Shown: positions 21,067 through 29,678 of the stretch, piece after piece
Layout of the letters: each line of letters opens with the position of its first letter
How positions within the stretch are numbered: position 1 is the first letter of the stretch
From: Chthoniobacteraceae bacterium
GTDB lineage: Bacteria; Verrucomicrobiota; Verrucomicrobiia; Chthoniobacterales; Chthoniobacteraceae
Length of the DNA: 64,000 nt
Assembly: GCA_947476045.1 (NCBI GenBank)
Contig: CANJNZ010000013.1
Location: 1-64,000 of the forward strand
Reading direction: 5' to 3'
Notes under the pieces: generated by a model
The model's database searches: none
What the model was told of the DNA's origin: nothing
What the model saw: only the letters and a program-made list of their open reading frames with translations
Translations under genes and position numbers: made by a program

Positions 21067-21570
21067 GTGTCATTTCATCGCCTCTGTCTCTGCTTTCTCT
21101 CGCTTGGCCTCGCCGCTTGTTCGAGCTACGACTCGCGCTGGCGGAAGCCGCATTTCGCCGCAGGCGGAAAGGACAAGTTTGAGGGGAGCTACGTGGGCAC
21201 TTGGAAGAGCACGAGCCATTCCGGCACAGGCGGAAAGCTGTGGTGCATTATCACGAAAAAAACCGGCGACTCGTATCTCGCGGAATTCAAGGCGACATGG
21301 CACGGCGTGTTTTCTTCGGAGCACGCAGTCATTTTGAAAAAGACGGGCCGGGGGGCTTTCGCCGGCGAGACGGAGATTAAAATGTGGATCGGCTCTGGCA
21401 CTTATCGCTGCGTTGGAAGGATGTCTGGATTTGATCTCACGGCCAGCTACGACGCGACGTATGATCGTGGCACCTTCGTATTGAGGCGCCCTTTGAACTC
21501 CGCTCCGTGGATTCACGACCCGCCAGTGCCTGCCGCTTTCCAACAGACTCTTCACAGACTCTGCCATTGA
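21067..21570 (+). CDS. Hypothetical lipoprotein
   Basis: The frame is open from far upstream, but its first part reads through repeat DNA. The likely start is the GTG at 21067, which gives a compact signal peptide ending in a lipobox (LGLAAC) and a product of 167 residues. The mature protein (SSYDSRWRKPHF..., then GSYVGTWKSTSHSGTGGKLW) looks like a small beta-rich domain with a GxWxS-type start, but I recognise no family. It precedes another lipoprotein and the FHA-kinase gene in the same direction, 32 bases before the former. The start codon is uncertain, as no Shine-Dalgarno is seen. Confidence 0.6.
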   Translation: MSFHRLCLCFLSLGLAACSSYDSRWRKPHFAAGGKDKFEGSYVGTWKSTSHSGTGGKLWCIITKKTGDSYLAEFKATWHGVFSSEHAVILKKTGRGAFAGETEIKMWIGSGTYRCVGRMSGFDLTASYDATYDRGTFVLRRPLNSAPWIHDPPVPAAFQQTLHRLCH

Positions 21571-21602
21571 CTCAGCAACCACGCTCTCGCTAAACCGCCC
21601 TC

Positions 21603-21905
21603 ATGTTGTCCCGACCCGCATCCATTTTTGCCTCTGCCGCCGTGGTGGCCGTTCTCAGTCTCACCGCGTGTGAATCGACTTATAGCAACGTATATAGCTT
21701 TAAAAAGAACACCTTTATCGCACCGCCACCGCCCGAGCCGATCAAGCCGAAGGATCCAAAATCAGACGCACTGCCCGGCACTCAGACCGGCGCTCCTGTC
21801 CCAGGCGCTCTCGACCAGGGCATCCCCGGCATCCCGGGAGCTGCTCCTGCTCCTGGTGGCGTGCCCGGCCTCGCACCAGCTCCCGGCTCTATTCCCGGTT
21901 TGTAG
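21603..21905 (+). CDS. Small Pro/Gly-rich lipoprotein
   Basis: The 100-residue product has a signal peptide with lipobox LSLTAC (Cys at about residue 23), then a short polar part and a low-complexity tail rich in Pro, Gly and Ala (PGIPGAAPAPGGVPGLAP). The tail suggests an extended spacer at the cell surface or in the periplasm. No known family. It is 60 bases upstream of the kinase gene and may be co-transcribed with it. Confidence 0.7.
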   Translation: MLSRPASIFASAAVVAVLSLTACESTYSNVYSFKKNTFIAPPPPEPIKPKDPKSDALPGTQTGAPVPGALDQGIPGIPGAAPAPGGVPGLAPAPGSIPGL

Positions 21906-21965
21906 CGCAGTGTCTGCGGGTCACCTCCGCGCCAGGGCCTGCGTTTAGCTGCCGGATTTTCCATT

Positions 21966-24536
21966 GTGGCAAACGATCCAAGCGGCATCACCGATTCAGA
22001 CCTGCGAACTCCCTCGGCTATCCACGCCGAGGTGATCGTTTATGTTGGCGAGCAGTGTATTTCAAAATACTCGATCACCCACGGCGAATACACCATCGGG
22101 CGCGAGGGGAGCTGCCAGATCGGTCTGGATGTGGACGGCGTCTCGCGCCACCACGCGCGGCTCACTTTTCAAGGCTACGAACTCGTCATCGAAGACCTCG
22201 GCTCGGCCAATGGCGTCTTCATCCAGGGCGTGCAAATTTCACTCCCCACGCGTGTGCGGCCCGACCAGCAGATCGAGATCGGCAGCGCACGACTTTTCAT
22301 CCGGCTGAAATCCGACGCCGTCGAAATGCTCGCCGCCTCGTTGTGGGATCCGGATCTCGGGCTCACACCGGTGCGCGCCCTCCTCGAAGGCAAAAAATAC
22401 AAAGTGCTCGGAACGATCGGGCGCGGCGGCATGGGCGTGGTGAACCAGGCGCGCGACCTTCGCATCCACCGCACGGTGGCGATGAAAGTCATCAAGACAG
22501 CATCGCAATTCTCCCGCGAAAACGTGCTCCGTTTCGTGGATGAGGCGCAGGTCACCGGCCAGCTCCAGCATCCCAACATTGTCCCGGTTTACGAACTCGG
22601 CCTCGATGAGCACGGCGAGGTTTTCTACACGATGAAGTTCGTCAAGGGCATCACCCTCGAACAGGTCCTGCGCGACATCCGGCACGGCGATGTGGAGGCG
22701 ATTAAAAAATACCCGCTCGCCGTCCTGCTGACCGTCTTTTTGAAAATCTGCGACGGCGTCGCCTATGCACATTCGATGGGCGTCATCCATCGGGACCTGA
22801 AGCCCGACAACGTCATGATCGGCGAATACGGCGAAGTGCTCGTGATGGACTGGGGCCTCGCAAAAAAAATTGCGCACGGCATGGACGGCGAGCATCTCGG
22901 CGATACCCAGATGGAATTGCCTGCGCCCGATGCGCGAAACTTTCAGACTCTCAACGGCCTCATCGTCGGCACACCACCTTTCCTTTCACCCGAGGCTGCG
23001 CGCGGCGACCTCGATGAAATCGACGCCCGCAGCGACATCTATGTCCTCGGCGAAATCCTCTACACCATTCTCGCCCTCCAGCCTCCCTATCCCGGCAAGG
23101 AATTCGCCGAACTGATCGAGGTCATCGCCACGGGGAAATTTGCACATCCCAGCACACATAACTACCCGACAAAATCCAAATTCACGTCCCGAGACTACAC
23201 TCTCGACCATCTCCCCGGAAAACGCATCCCCGATGGCCTCGCCGCCATCGTCGTCAAGGCCATGTCTTACAAGCCCGGCGACCGCTACCAAAACATCGCG
23301 GATTTGCAGGCTGACATCACCGCTTGGCAAGGCGGCTTCGCGCCGAAAGCCGAACGCGCCGGTCTTGGCCGCCACATCATGCTTTGGGCCGGGCGCAATA
23401 AAGCGGGCGTCGCCATCTTCGCCTTTTTCTTCCTCGTCCTTAACGCAGCCCTCGTCCTCTTTTTCCTCTCGCTGAAACACGAGCGCGACAACGCCCGAGC
23501 CAGCGAACGCGCCGCCCTCGAAAGCAAACAGCAGCTCGCCGAGGCCATGCTGGACTTGCAAGGCGCTGCTCCGCTTTTTGCCGAGCAAGCGCGACAGCTC
23601 ATCCGGCAAAAAGACCTCGAATCCGCGCTCGACCGCATCGAAAGCGCGCTCCGCCAGCTCCCCAACAACGCCGACTACCACCTCCTCCGTGCCAACATCC
23701 TTCAAACCCTCCTCCGCTGGGACGACGCCGCTGAAGCCTACGAAACCGCCCTCGGCATCAATCCAAAACTCACCGCTGCCAAGGACAACCTCGACCTCAC
23801 CAAAAAACTCATCGCCGCCCTTGGCGAGGAACACGAACCCGGCCCCGCCCAACTTCGCGAACTCAACGAATCCCTTCTGCGCCAGGGGCGCATCCCCGAG
23901 GCTGGCATCATCTTCGACAAACTCGGTATCGAGCGCCCCCTCGCCGGAAAAGCCATCCGACAGGCCCTCGAAAACGATCCCGCATTCGCCCCCGTCCGTG
24001 AAATGCTTGATCGCCGCGAATTTCGTGGACGCATCCACCGTCAGCCCGGCGGCACCTTCAGCGCCAACTTCTCCGGCCTCCCGCTTGCCACTATCCTCCC
24101 ATTTTTCAAAGCACAGCCTGTCCTCGTTACCGGACTCACTCTCGACGGCGTGGACATCCCCGACCTCTCCATGCTTCAGGGCATGAAACTCATCCAGCTC
24201 TCGTTGAAAGGCTGCAAAAACATCACCAGCCTCACCCCTCTCGCGGGCATGAGCCTCCAGCGACTTAATCTCAGCGGCACCGCCATCCGCGACCTCGCTC
24301 CCATCGCCGGCATGCCCTTGGAAGAGCTGATTCTCTCCGACTGCGCCAAACTCACCGACCTCACCCCGCTTCGCGAAGCCCGCAAGCTCCAAACCCTCCT
24401 CCTCCCCGCCCAAGCCCGCGAAATCGGATTCCTCCGCAACATCAAGAGCCTGAAATTCCTCAGCTACCGCGATATCACCCAGCCCGCAGCCGACTTCTGG
24501 AAAGAGCGCGATGTCAGGACTCAGCCATCGCGCTGA
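21966..24536 (+). CDS. FHA-domain Ser/Thr protein kinase with TPR and leucine-rich-repeat extracytoplasmic region
   Basis: The 856-residue membrane kinase begins with an FHA phosphothreonine-binding domain (about 20-115; YTIGREGSCQIGL, VSRHHARL, LGSANGVFIQG). The Hanks-type kinase domain (about 145-455) shows the G-loop GRGGMGVV, VAMKVIK, VIHRDLKPDNVMI (catalytic Asp near 277) and the activation-loop start MDWGLAKK, where DWG replaces DFG as often in PknB-type kinases of this group. One membrane helix (about 478-499) follows, then a coiled segment, TPR-like hairpins (about 540-640) and leucine-rich repeats (about 710-830; LIQLSLKGCKNITSLTPL). The start is GTG. It may sense ligands outside and phosphorylate cytoplasmic partners bound through the FHA domain. 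Confidence 0.9.
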   Translation: MANDPSGITDSDLRTPSAIHAEVIVYVGEQCISKYSITHGEYTIGREGSCQIGLDVDGVSRHHARLTFQGYELVIEDLGSANGVFIQGVQISLPTRVRPDQQIEIGSARLFIRLKSDAVEMLAASLWDPDLGLTPVRALLEGKKYKVLGTIGRGGMGVVNQARDLRIHRTVAMKVIKTASQFSRENVLRFVDEAQVTGQLQHPNIVPVYELGLDEHGEVFYTMKFVKGITLEQVLRDIRHGDVEAIKKYPLAVLLTVFLKICDGVAYAHSMGVIHRDLKPDNVMIGEYGEVLVMDWGLAKKIAHGMDGEHLGDTQMELPAPDARNFQTLNGLIVGTPPFLSPEAARGDLDEIDARSDIYVLGEILYTILALQPPYPGKEFAELIEVIATGKFAHPSTHNYPTKSKFTSRDYTLDHLPGKRIPDGLAAIVVKAMSYKPGDRYQNIADLQADITAWQGGFAPKAERAGLGRHIMLWAGRNKAGVAIFAFFFLVLNAALVLFFLSLKHERDNARASERAALESKQQLAEAMLDLQGAAPLFAEQARQLIRQKDLESALDRIESALRQLPNNADYHLLRANILQTLLRWDDAAEAYETALGINPKLTAAKDNLDLTKKLIAALGEEHEPGPAQLRELNESLLRQGRIPEAGIIFDKLGIERPLAGKAIRQALENDPAFAPVREMLDRREFRGRIHRQPGGTFSANFSGLPLATILPFFKAQPVLVTGLTLDGVDIPDLSMLQGMKLIQLSLKGCKNITSLTPLAGMSLQRLNLSGTAIRDLAPIAGMPLEELILSDCAKLTDLTPLREARKLQTLLLPAQAREIGFLRNIKSLKFLSYRDITQPAADFWKERDVRTQPSR

Positions 24537-24607
24537 GGTATGGCGGATGCGAGGTTTCGTTTTTCAAATCTTCCCTATGACCGGTGCGCTGTGTTGATTG
24601 TTGTGCA

Positions 24608-26821
24608 ATGACATCGCACCCACGCACCCCTTCCACTGAAGTTCAATTGAAACTGCAACCCCGGTCACCGCTGAAAGGAGCGCGGCGTTATGTGCCGTTC
24701 GCGCTGGCTGCGATGCTGGGCGTGGCGGGTGTTGCTTTTGCCGTCGAGCCTCCTGCGGTGGAGCCAAATCCTTCCTCGGATTTCCGCAGCCCACAGGACG
24801 AGTTGAAGACGATCAAGTTGCCGCCGGGCTATCGTCTGGAACTGGTGGCGAGCGAGCCGATGATCCAGGAGCCGGTGACGCTGGCGTGGGATGGAAATGG
24901 CCGGATGTTTGTCGCGCAGATGCGCACCTACATGCAGGACGCGAACGGCACGAAGGAGAACGAGCCGACGAGTTGTGTCTCGATGCTGACGGACACCAAC
25001 GGCGATGGGAAAATGGACAAGGCCACTGTTTTTGCCGACAAGCTGGTGCTGCCGCGTCTCCTGCTGCCGCTCGATGGTCGTGTGCTGATCGGCGAGACTT
25101 ACTCGAAGAAACTCTACAGTTACCGCGATACAAAACGCGATGGTGTGGCGGATGAAAAGACGCTCGTTTACGAAGGCAATGCCATCAAGGTGGAGGGCAA
25201 TCTCGAACATCAGGACAGCGGCTTGATGTGGAATCTGGACAACTGGATTTACACTGCGATGAGCTGGCAGCGACTGCGTTTCACACGCGGCGCGATGGAG
25301 ACAGAGCCGAGCTTTAAGCATTTTGCGCAATGGGGTATTACGCAGGATGACATGGGCCGGATGTTTTATTCGTCCGCAGGGATGGAGGCACCGGCGTATG
25401 GATTTCAGATGCAGCGCGCATACGGGAATTTGAACCTCAAGGGCGAGTTGTCCGCGAACTTTCAGGACCCGTGGCCAATCATCGCGACGCCCGATGTGCA
25501 GGGCGGCCCGGGCCGCAATCGCCCGGACAAGACGCTGAATCATTTCACCGCATCGTGTGGACAGACCATCTATCGCGGCAACAATCTGCCGAAGGAACTC
25601 TACGGCGATCTATTCATCGGCGAGCCGGTCGGGCGTCTGATCCGCCGCGCGAAAGTCAGCAATGTGGATGGAAAAATCATGCTCGCGAACGCCTACGACG
25701 CGGAAAAAAAGGAGTTCATCGCATCGAGCGACCGCAATTTCCGCCCCATCCACCTGGCGACCGGGCCGGATGGCTGCCTCTACATCGTGGATATGTATCG
25801 CGGCATCATTCAGGAAGGCGCGTGGGTGAAAGGTTATCTGCGCGACCGCATCCTAGAAGCGGGGCTGGACAAGAACATCGGGCGAGGGCGCATCTGGCGC
25901 GTGGTGAGCACCACCACGAAGAAAACGGCTGCTCCGAAAATGCTCGATGAAAAGCCGGCGCAACTCGTCGTTCACCTTTCCCATCCAAATGGCTGGTGGC
26001 GCGACACAGCGCAGAAGCTGCTCGTTTTAAAACGCGACTTGTCCGTCGTTCCTGCGCTGAAAGCACTCGCGCGCACCGGCAAGGAACCGCTGGGCCGAAT
26101 GCACGCGCTCTGGACGCTGGAGGGGATGGATGTGATTGACGGCGATTTGCTCGGCGAAAAACTCCGCGATACCGACCCGCGCGTGCGCATTGCTGCGCTC
26201 CGCACTGGCGAGCGTTTGCTGAAAAATGGCGATGACAAATTCCTCGCAAAGATCGAACCGCTCGCCGCCGATCCCGATGCCAACGTCGTCGCGCAGGTGA
26301 TTCTCAGCGTGGGCTTCAGCCCGGCGAAAGATCAGGCGGTTGCGATTATCGAGAAGGCGAAAGCCGCAAAGGTCGCGCCCGACATTCTCGAAGCCTACGT
26401 GAAAAACAGCATGGGCCGTCTGAATGGACGCAAAGAGGTGGCGCTTTCCAAAGGTGCCGTGACCTACCAATCGCTGTGCATCAGTTGCCACGGTGCCGAC
26501 GGCAAAGGCGTGGACGCCGGGGCCGAAAAAATCGCCCCCGCGCTCGCTGGCGCAGCCATCGTGAATGGCGACAAGACACCGCTGATCAAAATCGTGCTAC
26601 GCGGCCTGACCGGGCCGATTGAGGGGAAAAATTACGTCGGCCAGATAATGGTCCCGATGGCACAGGAGTCTGATGAATGGGTGGCCGATGTGTTGACCGA
26701 AGTCCGAAAATCCTGGGGCAACACCGGCGACGCCGTCACCCCCGCTGAAATCGCAAAAGTCCGCGCCGCCACTGCGAACGTAAAGGAGCCTTACACGATG
26801 GAGAAATTACTCGGCAAGTAA
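24608..26821 (+). CDS. PVC-type membrane-bound dehydrogenase with CxxCH heme domain
   Basis: The 737-residue exported protein has an N-terminal membrane/signal segment (FALAAMLGVAGVAFAVEP), a six-bladed sorbosone-dehydrogenase-like propeller (about 60-450; LPPGYRLELVASEPMIQEPV, GPDGCLYIVDMYRG), a HEAT-like helical part, and a C-terminal cytochrome c domain with one heme site CISCH and a distal Met candidate in IMVPMAQ. This layout is characteristic of Planctomycetes and Verrucomicrobia, where many paralogs occur. The electron donor is probably a sugar-type compound (inference). The ATG at 24608 was chosen because it directly precedes the basic leader to the membrane segment. Confidence 0.9.
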   Translation: MTSHPRTPSTEVQLKLQPRSPLKGARRYVPFALAAMLGVAGVAFAVEPPAVEPNPSSDFRSPQDELKTIKLPPGYRLELVASEPMIQEPVTLAWDGNGRMFVAQMRTYMQDANGTKENEPTSCVSMLTDTNGDGKMDKATVFADKLVLPRLLLPLDGRVLIGETYSKKLYSYRDTKRDGVADEKTLVYEGNAIKVEGNLEHQDSGLMWNLDNWIYTAMSWQRLRFTRGAMETEPSFKHFAQWGITQDDMGRMFYSSAGMEAPAYGFQMQRAYGNLNLKGELSANFQDPWPIIATPDVQGGPGRNRPDKTLNHFTASCGQTIYRGNNLPKELYGDLFIGEPVGRLIRRAKVSNVDGKIMLANAYDAEKKEFIASSDRNFRPIHLATGPDGCLYIVDMYRGIIQEGAWVKGYLRDRILEAGLDKNIGRGRIWRVVSTTTKKTAAPKMLDEKPAQLVVHLSHPNGWWRDTAQKLLVLKRDLSVVPALKALARTGKEPLGRMHALWTLEGMDVIDGDLLGEKLRDTDPRVRIAALRTGERLLKNGDDKFLAKIEPLAADPDANVVAQVILSVGFSPAKDQAVAIIEKAKAAKVAPDILEAYVKNSMGRLNGRKEVALSKGAVTYQSLCISCHGADGKGVDAGAEKIAPALAGAAIVNGDKTPLIKIVLRGLTGPIEGKNYVGQIMVPMAQESDEWVADVLTEVRKSWGNTGDAVTPAEIAKVRAATANVKEPYTMEKLLGK

Positions 26822-26860
26822 GCCGGGTTTTTCTCCGCAAGCATAGCCGGCAGTCGCCGT

Positions 26861-27484
26861 TTAGTCGGTGATTTCGATCTGGCCGACCCAGAGGATGTTT
26901 GCACGATCGTCGGGGCCGCCTCCTTTGGGCTGGGCGATGCGGATGAAACTGAACGGCTCCTTCGGCAGCACGTAGCTGGAGACGATGGACTGGTTGTCCT
27001 TCACCCAGATGACGTTTTTCCAAACGCCGTCGGCCTTGTCCTTGACCTGGATAAGATATGAGCGGGAAATCTTGTAGTCGTCGTGGTCATACGCCCATGT
27101 GATCTGAAAGCGTCCGCCGCTCAGTGGCTTTCCGAACTGAATCTCGATGGCGTGGGTGTCGTCGTCCTCAATGGACGCCCAGGAGCCTTCCAGCCAGTCG
27201 AGTTCCTTGCGCTTTTTGATGCCGTCAATAACCGGCGCGAGTGTGTAGATGCCGTTGCAGGTAGTCGAAATCACTTTCGTGTTTTCGGGAAATCCGTTGA
27301 TTGCCTTTTTGAGCACGATGGCGCTAACGGGATCGAGCGTCACCTCGATCTTCGGCGCATCCTCCGCGTGGAGGAAAACGGCGGACGCAGCGGCGAAGGC
27401 GATGCCGGACACAATCACACGGCTGGCCTTGAAAAACCGCGCAATTCTGTGGATGAGCGAACGGTGAATGGGATGAGTTTTCAT
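26861..27484 (-). CDS. Exported F5/8-type C (discoidin-like) domain protein
   Basis: The 207-residue protein begins with a long basic leader and hydrophobic segment ending at LHAED (signal peptide). The mature part is about 165 residues with the galactose-binding-like pattern KLDW-type start (RKELDWLEGSWAS), AIEIQFGKPLSGGRFQITW and a final ILWVGQIEI strand. That is a plausible discoidin/coagulation-factor C-type domain, which commonly binds carbohydrate. The family call is by pattern only. The start at 27484 is favoured over an upstream Met because it sits at the beginning of the basic leader. It converges on the heme protein. Confidence 0.7.
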   Translation of the reverse strand: MKTHPIHRSLIHRIARFFKASRVIVSGIAFAAASAVFLHAEDAPKIEVTLDPVSAIVLKKAINGFPENTKVISTTCNGIYTLAPVIDGIKKRKELDWLEGSWASIEDDDTHAIEIQFGKPLSGGRFQITWAYDHDDYKISRSYLIQVKDKADGVWKNVIWVKDNQSIVSSYVLPKEPFSFIRIAQPKGGGPDDRANILWVGQIEITD

Positions 27485-28155
27485 GATGTGGGTTGGATCC
27501 TGTTGATGCTGCGGAGTAATTCTCACTAACAGACCGGAGAAAAGAAATACGATTCAAATAATGCTCCGCACAAAATGAAAGGCGGCCGGGCATTTTCAAG
27601 AAAGACCCGGAGCCGCATCATCTAACGGGATTTCATGCACGGCGCAGTCATGGCGTGTATGGATGCCGGGGGAGGGGCGAGCCGGCGAATTTGACGGTGG
27701 CGAATTCGCAACCGAGAAAGTCCCGAATGCATCCCGGGAAAGCGGAAAAGATATTTGTCAGCGACGGTGCATATGCGCGCCGTGCACCGATGTTTTATAC
27801 CATTTTCACAAGGAGATCGGTAAAATGGAGCGCGGGCATCAAGGAGAGGGGCCGTCCCGGCCCCTTGTGCCCCGCAGGGGCGCCAGCAAAATACGCCACC
27901 ACCATCAGCGTGCGACCCGCAGGGCACCCCTCCGGAGTGCAGTGGGCCGGGACGGCCCCCCTCCTTGCCAAAGCGCCAAATACGGAGTTCTAGCGAACTA
28001 TTCACACTTTTGGTATCAGTAGTAAAAAAGTGAAGAGTGGAGGAATAGGAAAAATATTTTAAAAAATGCTTGCTCATCTCAAGAAAATGCAAATATTCAC
28101 GCCCAGATTCCCCCTGCCACCAATGAACACTCCTAAAAATACCACCAAAACAACC
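27485..28155. repeat. Repeat-bearing spacer with a 16-bp GC-rich inverted repeat
   Basis: This 671-base spacer lacks a convincing gene. GGGGCCGTCCCGGCCC at 27848-27863 has its exact reverse complement at 27944-27959. The interval between them holds further short palindromes such as CCCCGCAGGGGC and CTCCGGAG. The fold resembles REP/MITE-like intergenic elements. The frames crossing it show no recognisable protein. The last part (28000-28155) is AT-rich and probably holds the promoter and leader of the next gene. Confidence 0.55.
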
Positions 28156-28938
28156 ATGAAAACCTCAGCAACCACACCCCTCACCCGTTCCATCAAACAT
28201 CTGTGCGCCGCTTCGGCCGCAGCCGTTCTCCTCTTCGGTGCCGCAACCGCAAAAGCCGATTTCAACATTTACTCACAGAGTTTTACTGGCATTGCCAATG
28301 GAACAGTAGCGGATGGAGGAGTGGGGGATATTTATAACTGGGATTACAATCCCAATAACGCCCAGATACAGGGAGAAAAACTTACCCTTTCGGGCTCCAC
28401 TGACCTACTCCTCGGCTTTGGAAGCGACTTATTCAGCCACGGAACTAATCATATCAAAATTGAATTCGATTTAACCTCGTATCAGCAACTTGATATCTTT
28501 TTTGCCCCTGGTGATGCTCCTGCCCACGATTTCGTCTATAATGCAACTGTGGGCTTTGAACATGGTTCTGATCGGCTTTATAACTTTAGCGGAAGCGGCG
28601 CTGATTACGGTTCCCAGCAGTTCACCGGTGTCTCGAATCCAATGACAAACCATTGGACGTTCGATTTCGTAAAGGCAGGGACTGATGTAACGTGGTTTGC
28701 CACCTTCGACAGCAACACATTGTTCGCATCTGGTGGAACGAAAACGTATAGCATCGCCGCCTACACTGCTGTTGGCTTGAATACGATGGAAATTAATCCG
28801 CTAGGTGGCGCGGGGACTACGCTGGACAACATCGTCGTTACCGGCGTTGTTGCAGTGCCAGAACCAACTTCCGCATTACTGATGGTAGCAGGCGGCGTCT
28901 CGCTGCTCGCCCGCCGTCGTCGCGAAAACAAGAAATAA
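28156..28938 (+). CDS. PEP-CTERM secreted protein of unknown function
   Basis: The 260-residue protein (from the ATG at 28156) has a signal peptide ending near AKAD and a C-terminal sorting tail: VPEPTSALLMV, a hydrophobic stretch and ARRRRENKK. The mature middle is beta-rich, with Gly/Asn/Ser (YSQSFTGIANGTVADGGVGD, NHIKIEFDLTSY) and resembles the concanavalin-like folds often found in this class, but no family is recognisable. In-frame ATGs at 28066 and 28123 exist; 28156 gives the most normal signal peptide. A strong terminator follows. Confidence 0.85.
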   Translation: MKTSATTPLTRSIKHLCAASAAAVLLFGAATAKADFNIYSQSFTGIANGTVADGGVGDIYNWDYNPNNAQIQGEKLTLSGSTDLLLGFGSDLFSHGTNHIKIEFDLTSYQQLDIFFAPGDAPAHDFVYNATVGFEHGSDRLYNFSGSGADYGSQQFTGVSNPMTNHWTFDFVKAGTDVTWFATFDSNTLFASGGTKTYSIAAYTAVGLNTMEINPLGGAGTTLDNIVVTGVVAVPEPTSALLMVAGGVSLLARRRRENKK

Positions 28939-28961
28939 CGCGCAAAGGTATCTCAAATCTC

Positions 28962-29001
28962 AAGACCGGGCCTGTATCTTTGCAGGCCCGGTCTTCTTTT
29001 T
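28962..29001 (+). terminator. Rho-independent terminator after the PEP-CTERM gene
   Basis: A perfect 13-bp stem (28962-28974 with 28983-28995), an 8-base loop and CTTTTTG follow the stop codon. Confidence 0.92.
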
Positions 29002-29106
29002 GCCCACATCCGGAAGCAAAGTGAGCCGCGACTCATACCGCTTGAAATACAGCGGAGCAGCCCGGAGGAAAATCAAACACGCTGCATGCTTGTGTGCGTT
29101 CAAAAC

Positions 29107-29497
29107 AAAAATGCTCCAGTATCGGTGGTGAAGAAGAACGCCAACGGTGTTCCGTCAATCAGCCCGGTGGTTGCGAGGCACGAGCTACCCCGGGTGTGCC
29201 ATAAAAAAATGCCAACAACCCTGAAAGGGTTGCAGCCATCGTGATTCGCCGCGCTGTGGGATGTAACCCTTTCAGGGTTTTGGTCTCATTTTATCAAACG
29301 TCCCATGGTAGACGGTTGCCAGCGCCCCCGGCGCTGCCCTTCGGGCTGCCTGCGGCAGGCTATGTCGCTCCGCTCCATTCGTTGTCGCGCCAACCATGGG
29401 CTGAATGATGGAACGCCGTTGGCGTTTTCACAGCCCAATTGTAAAGGCACGGACTCACGCTTGTATGTTTGCAAAAATAGAAACCAAAATGCTCCAG
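29107..29497. repeat. Repeat element flanked by a 12-bp direct repeat
   Basis: AAAATGCTCCAG occurs at 29108-29119 and 29486-29497. Just inside are imperfect inverted segments: around 29131-29160 (AACGCCAACGGTGTTCCG) and, in opposite orientation, around 29399-29430 (GGAACGCCGTTGGCGTT). In the centre two palindromic 15-mers, AACCCTGAAAGGGTT (29217-29231) and its reverse complement (29265-29279), form a hairpin. There is no transposase. The layout of direct repeat, inverted ends and internal hairpin resembles a decayed non-autonomous mobile element. The rest of the 740-base spacer (28939-29678) holds no gene. Confidence 0.55.
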
Positions 29498-29571
29498 CAG
29501 CACGGCGCGCTATTAAATTCCACGTCAACTTTCTGCGGAGGGTATCTCATTAATCTGCAGCTTTTTTAAAT

Positions 29572-29678
29572 CGCTAATCGGTCAGTAAATATCCAGTAAA
29601 CGTGCTTGCGAATGTGCGAATATTTTTCGATGTTGTAGTGCCGAATTTCATGCGCCCTCTTCCATCCCACTTCCCTCA
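29572..29678 (+). promoter_or_regulatory. Duplicated upstream region, copy A
   Basis: These 107 bases match those before the next paralog (32707-32813) at all but 7 positions with no gap. Two TGCGAAT heptamers spaced 9 bases apart precede an A/T stretch. The region must hold the shared promoter and leader; no Shine-Dalgarno is present. Confidence 0.65.

Noticed and set aside
22986-24413. 475-residue antisense frame over the kinase gene
   Set aside because: Low-complexity Glu/Gly/Val/Asp sequence with no motif, wholly inside a gene with clear domains.
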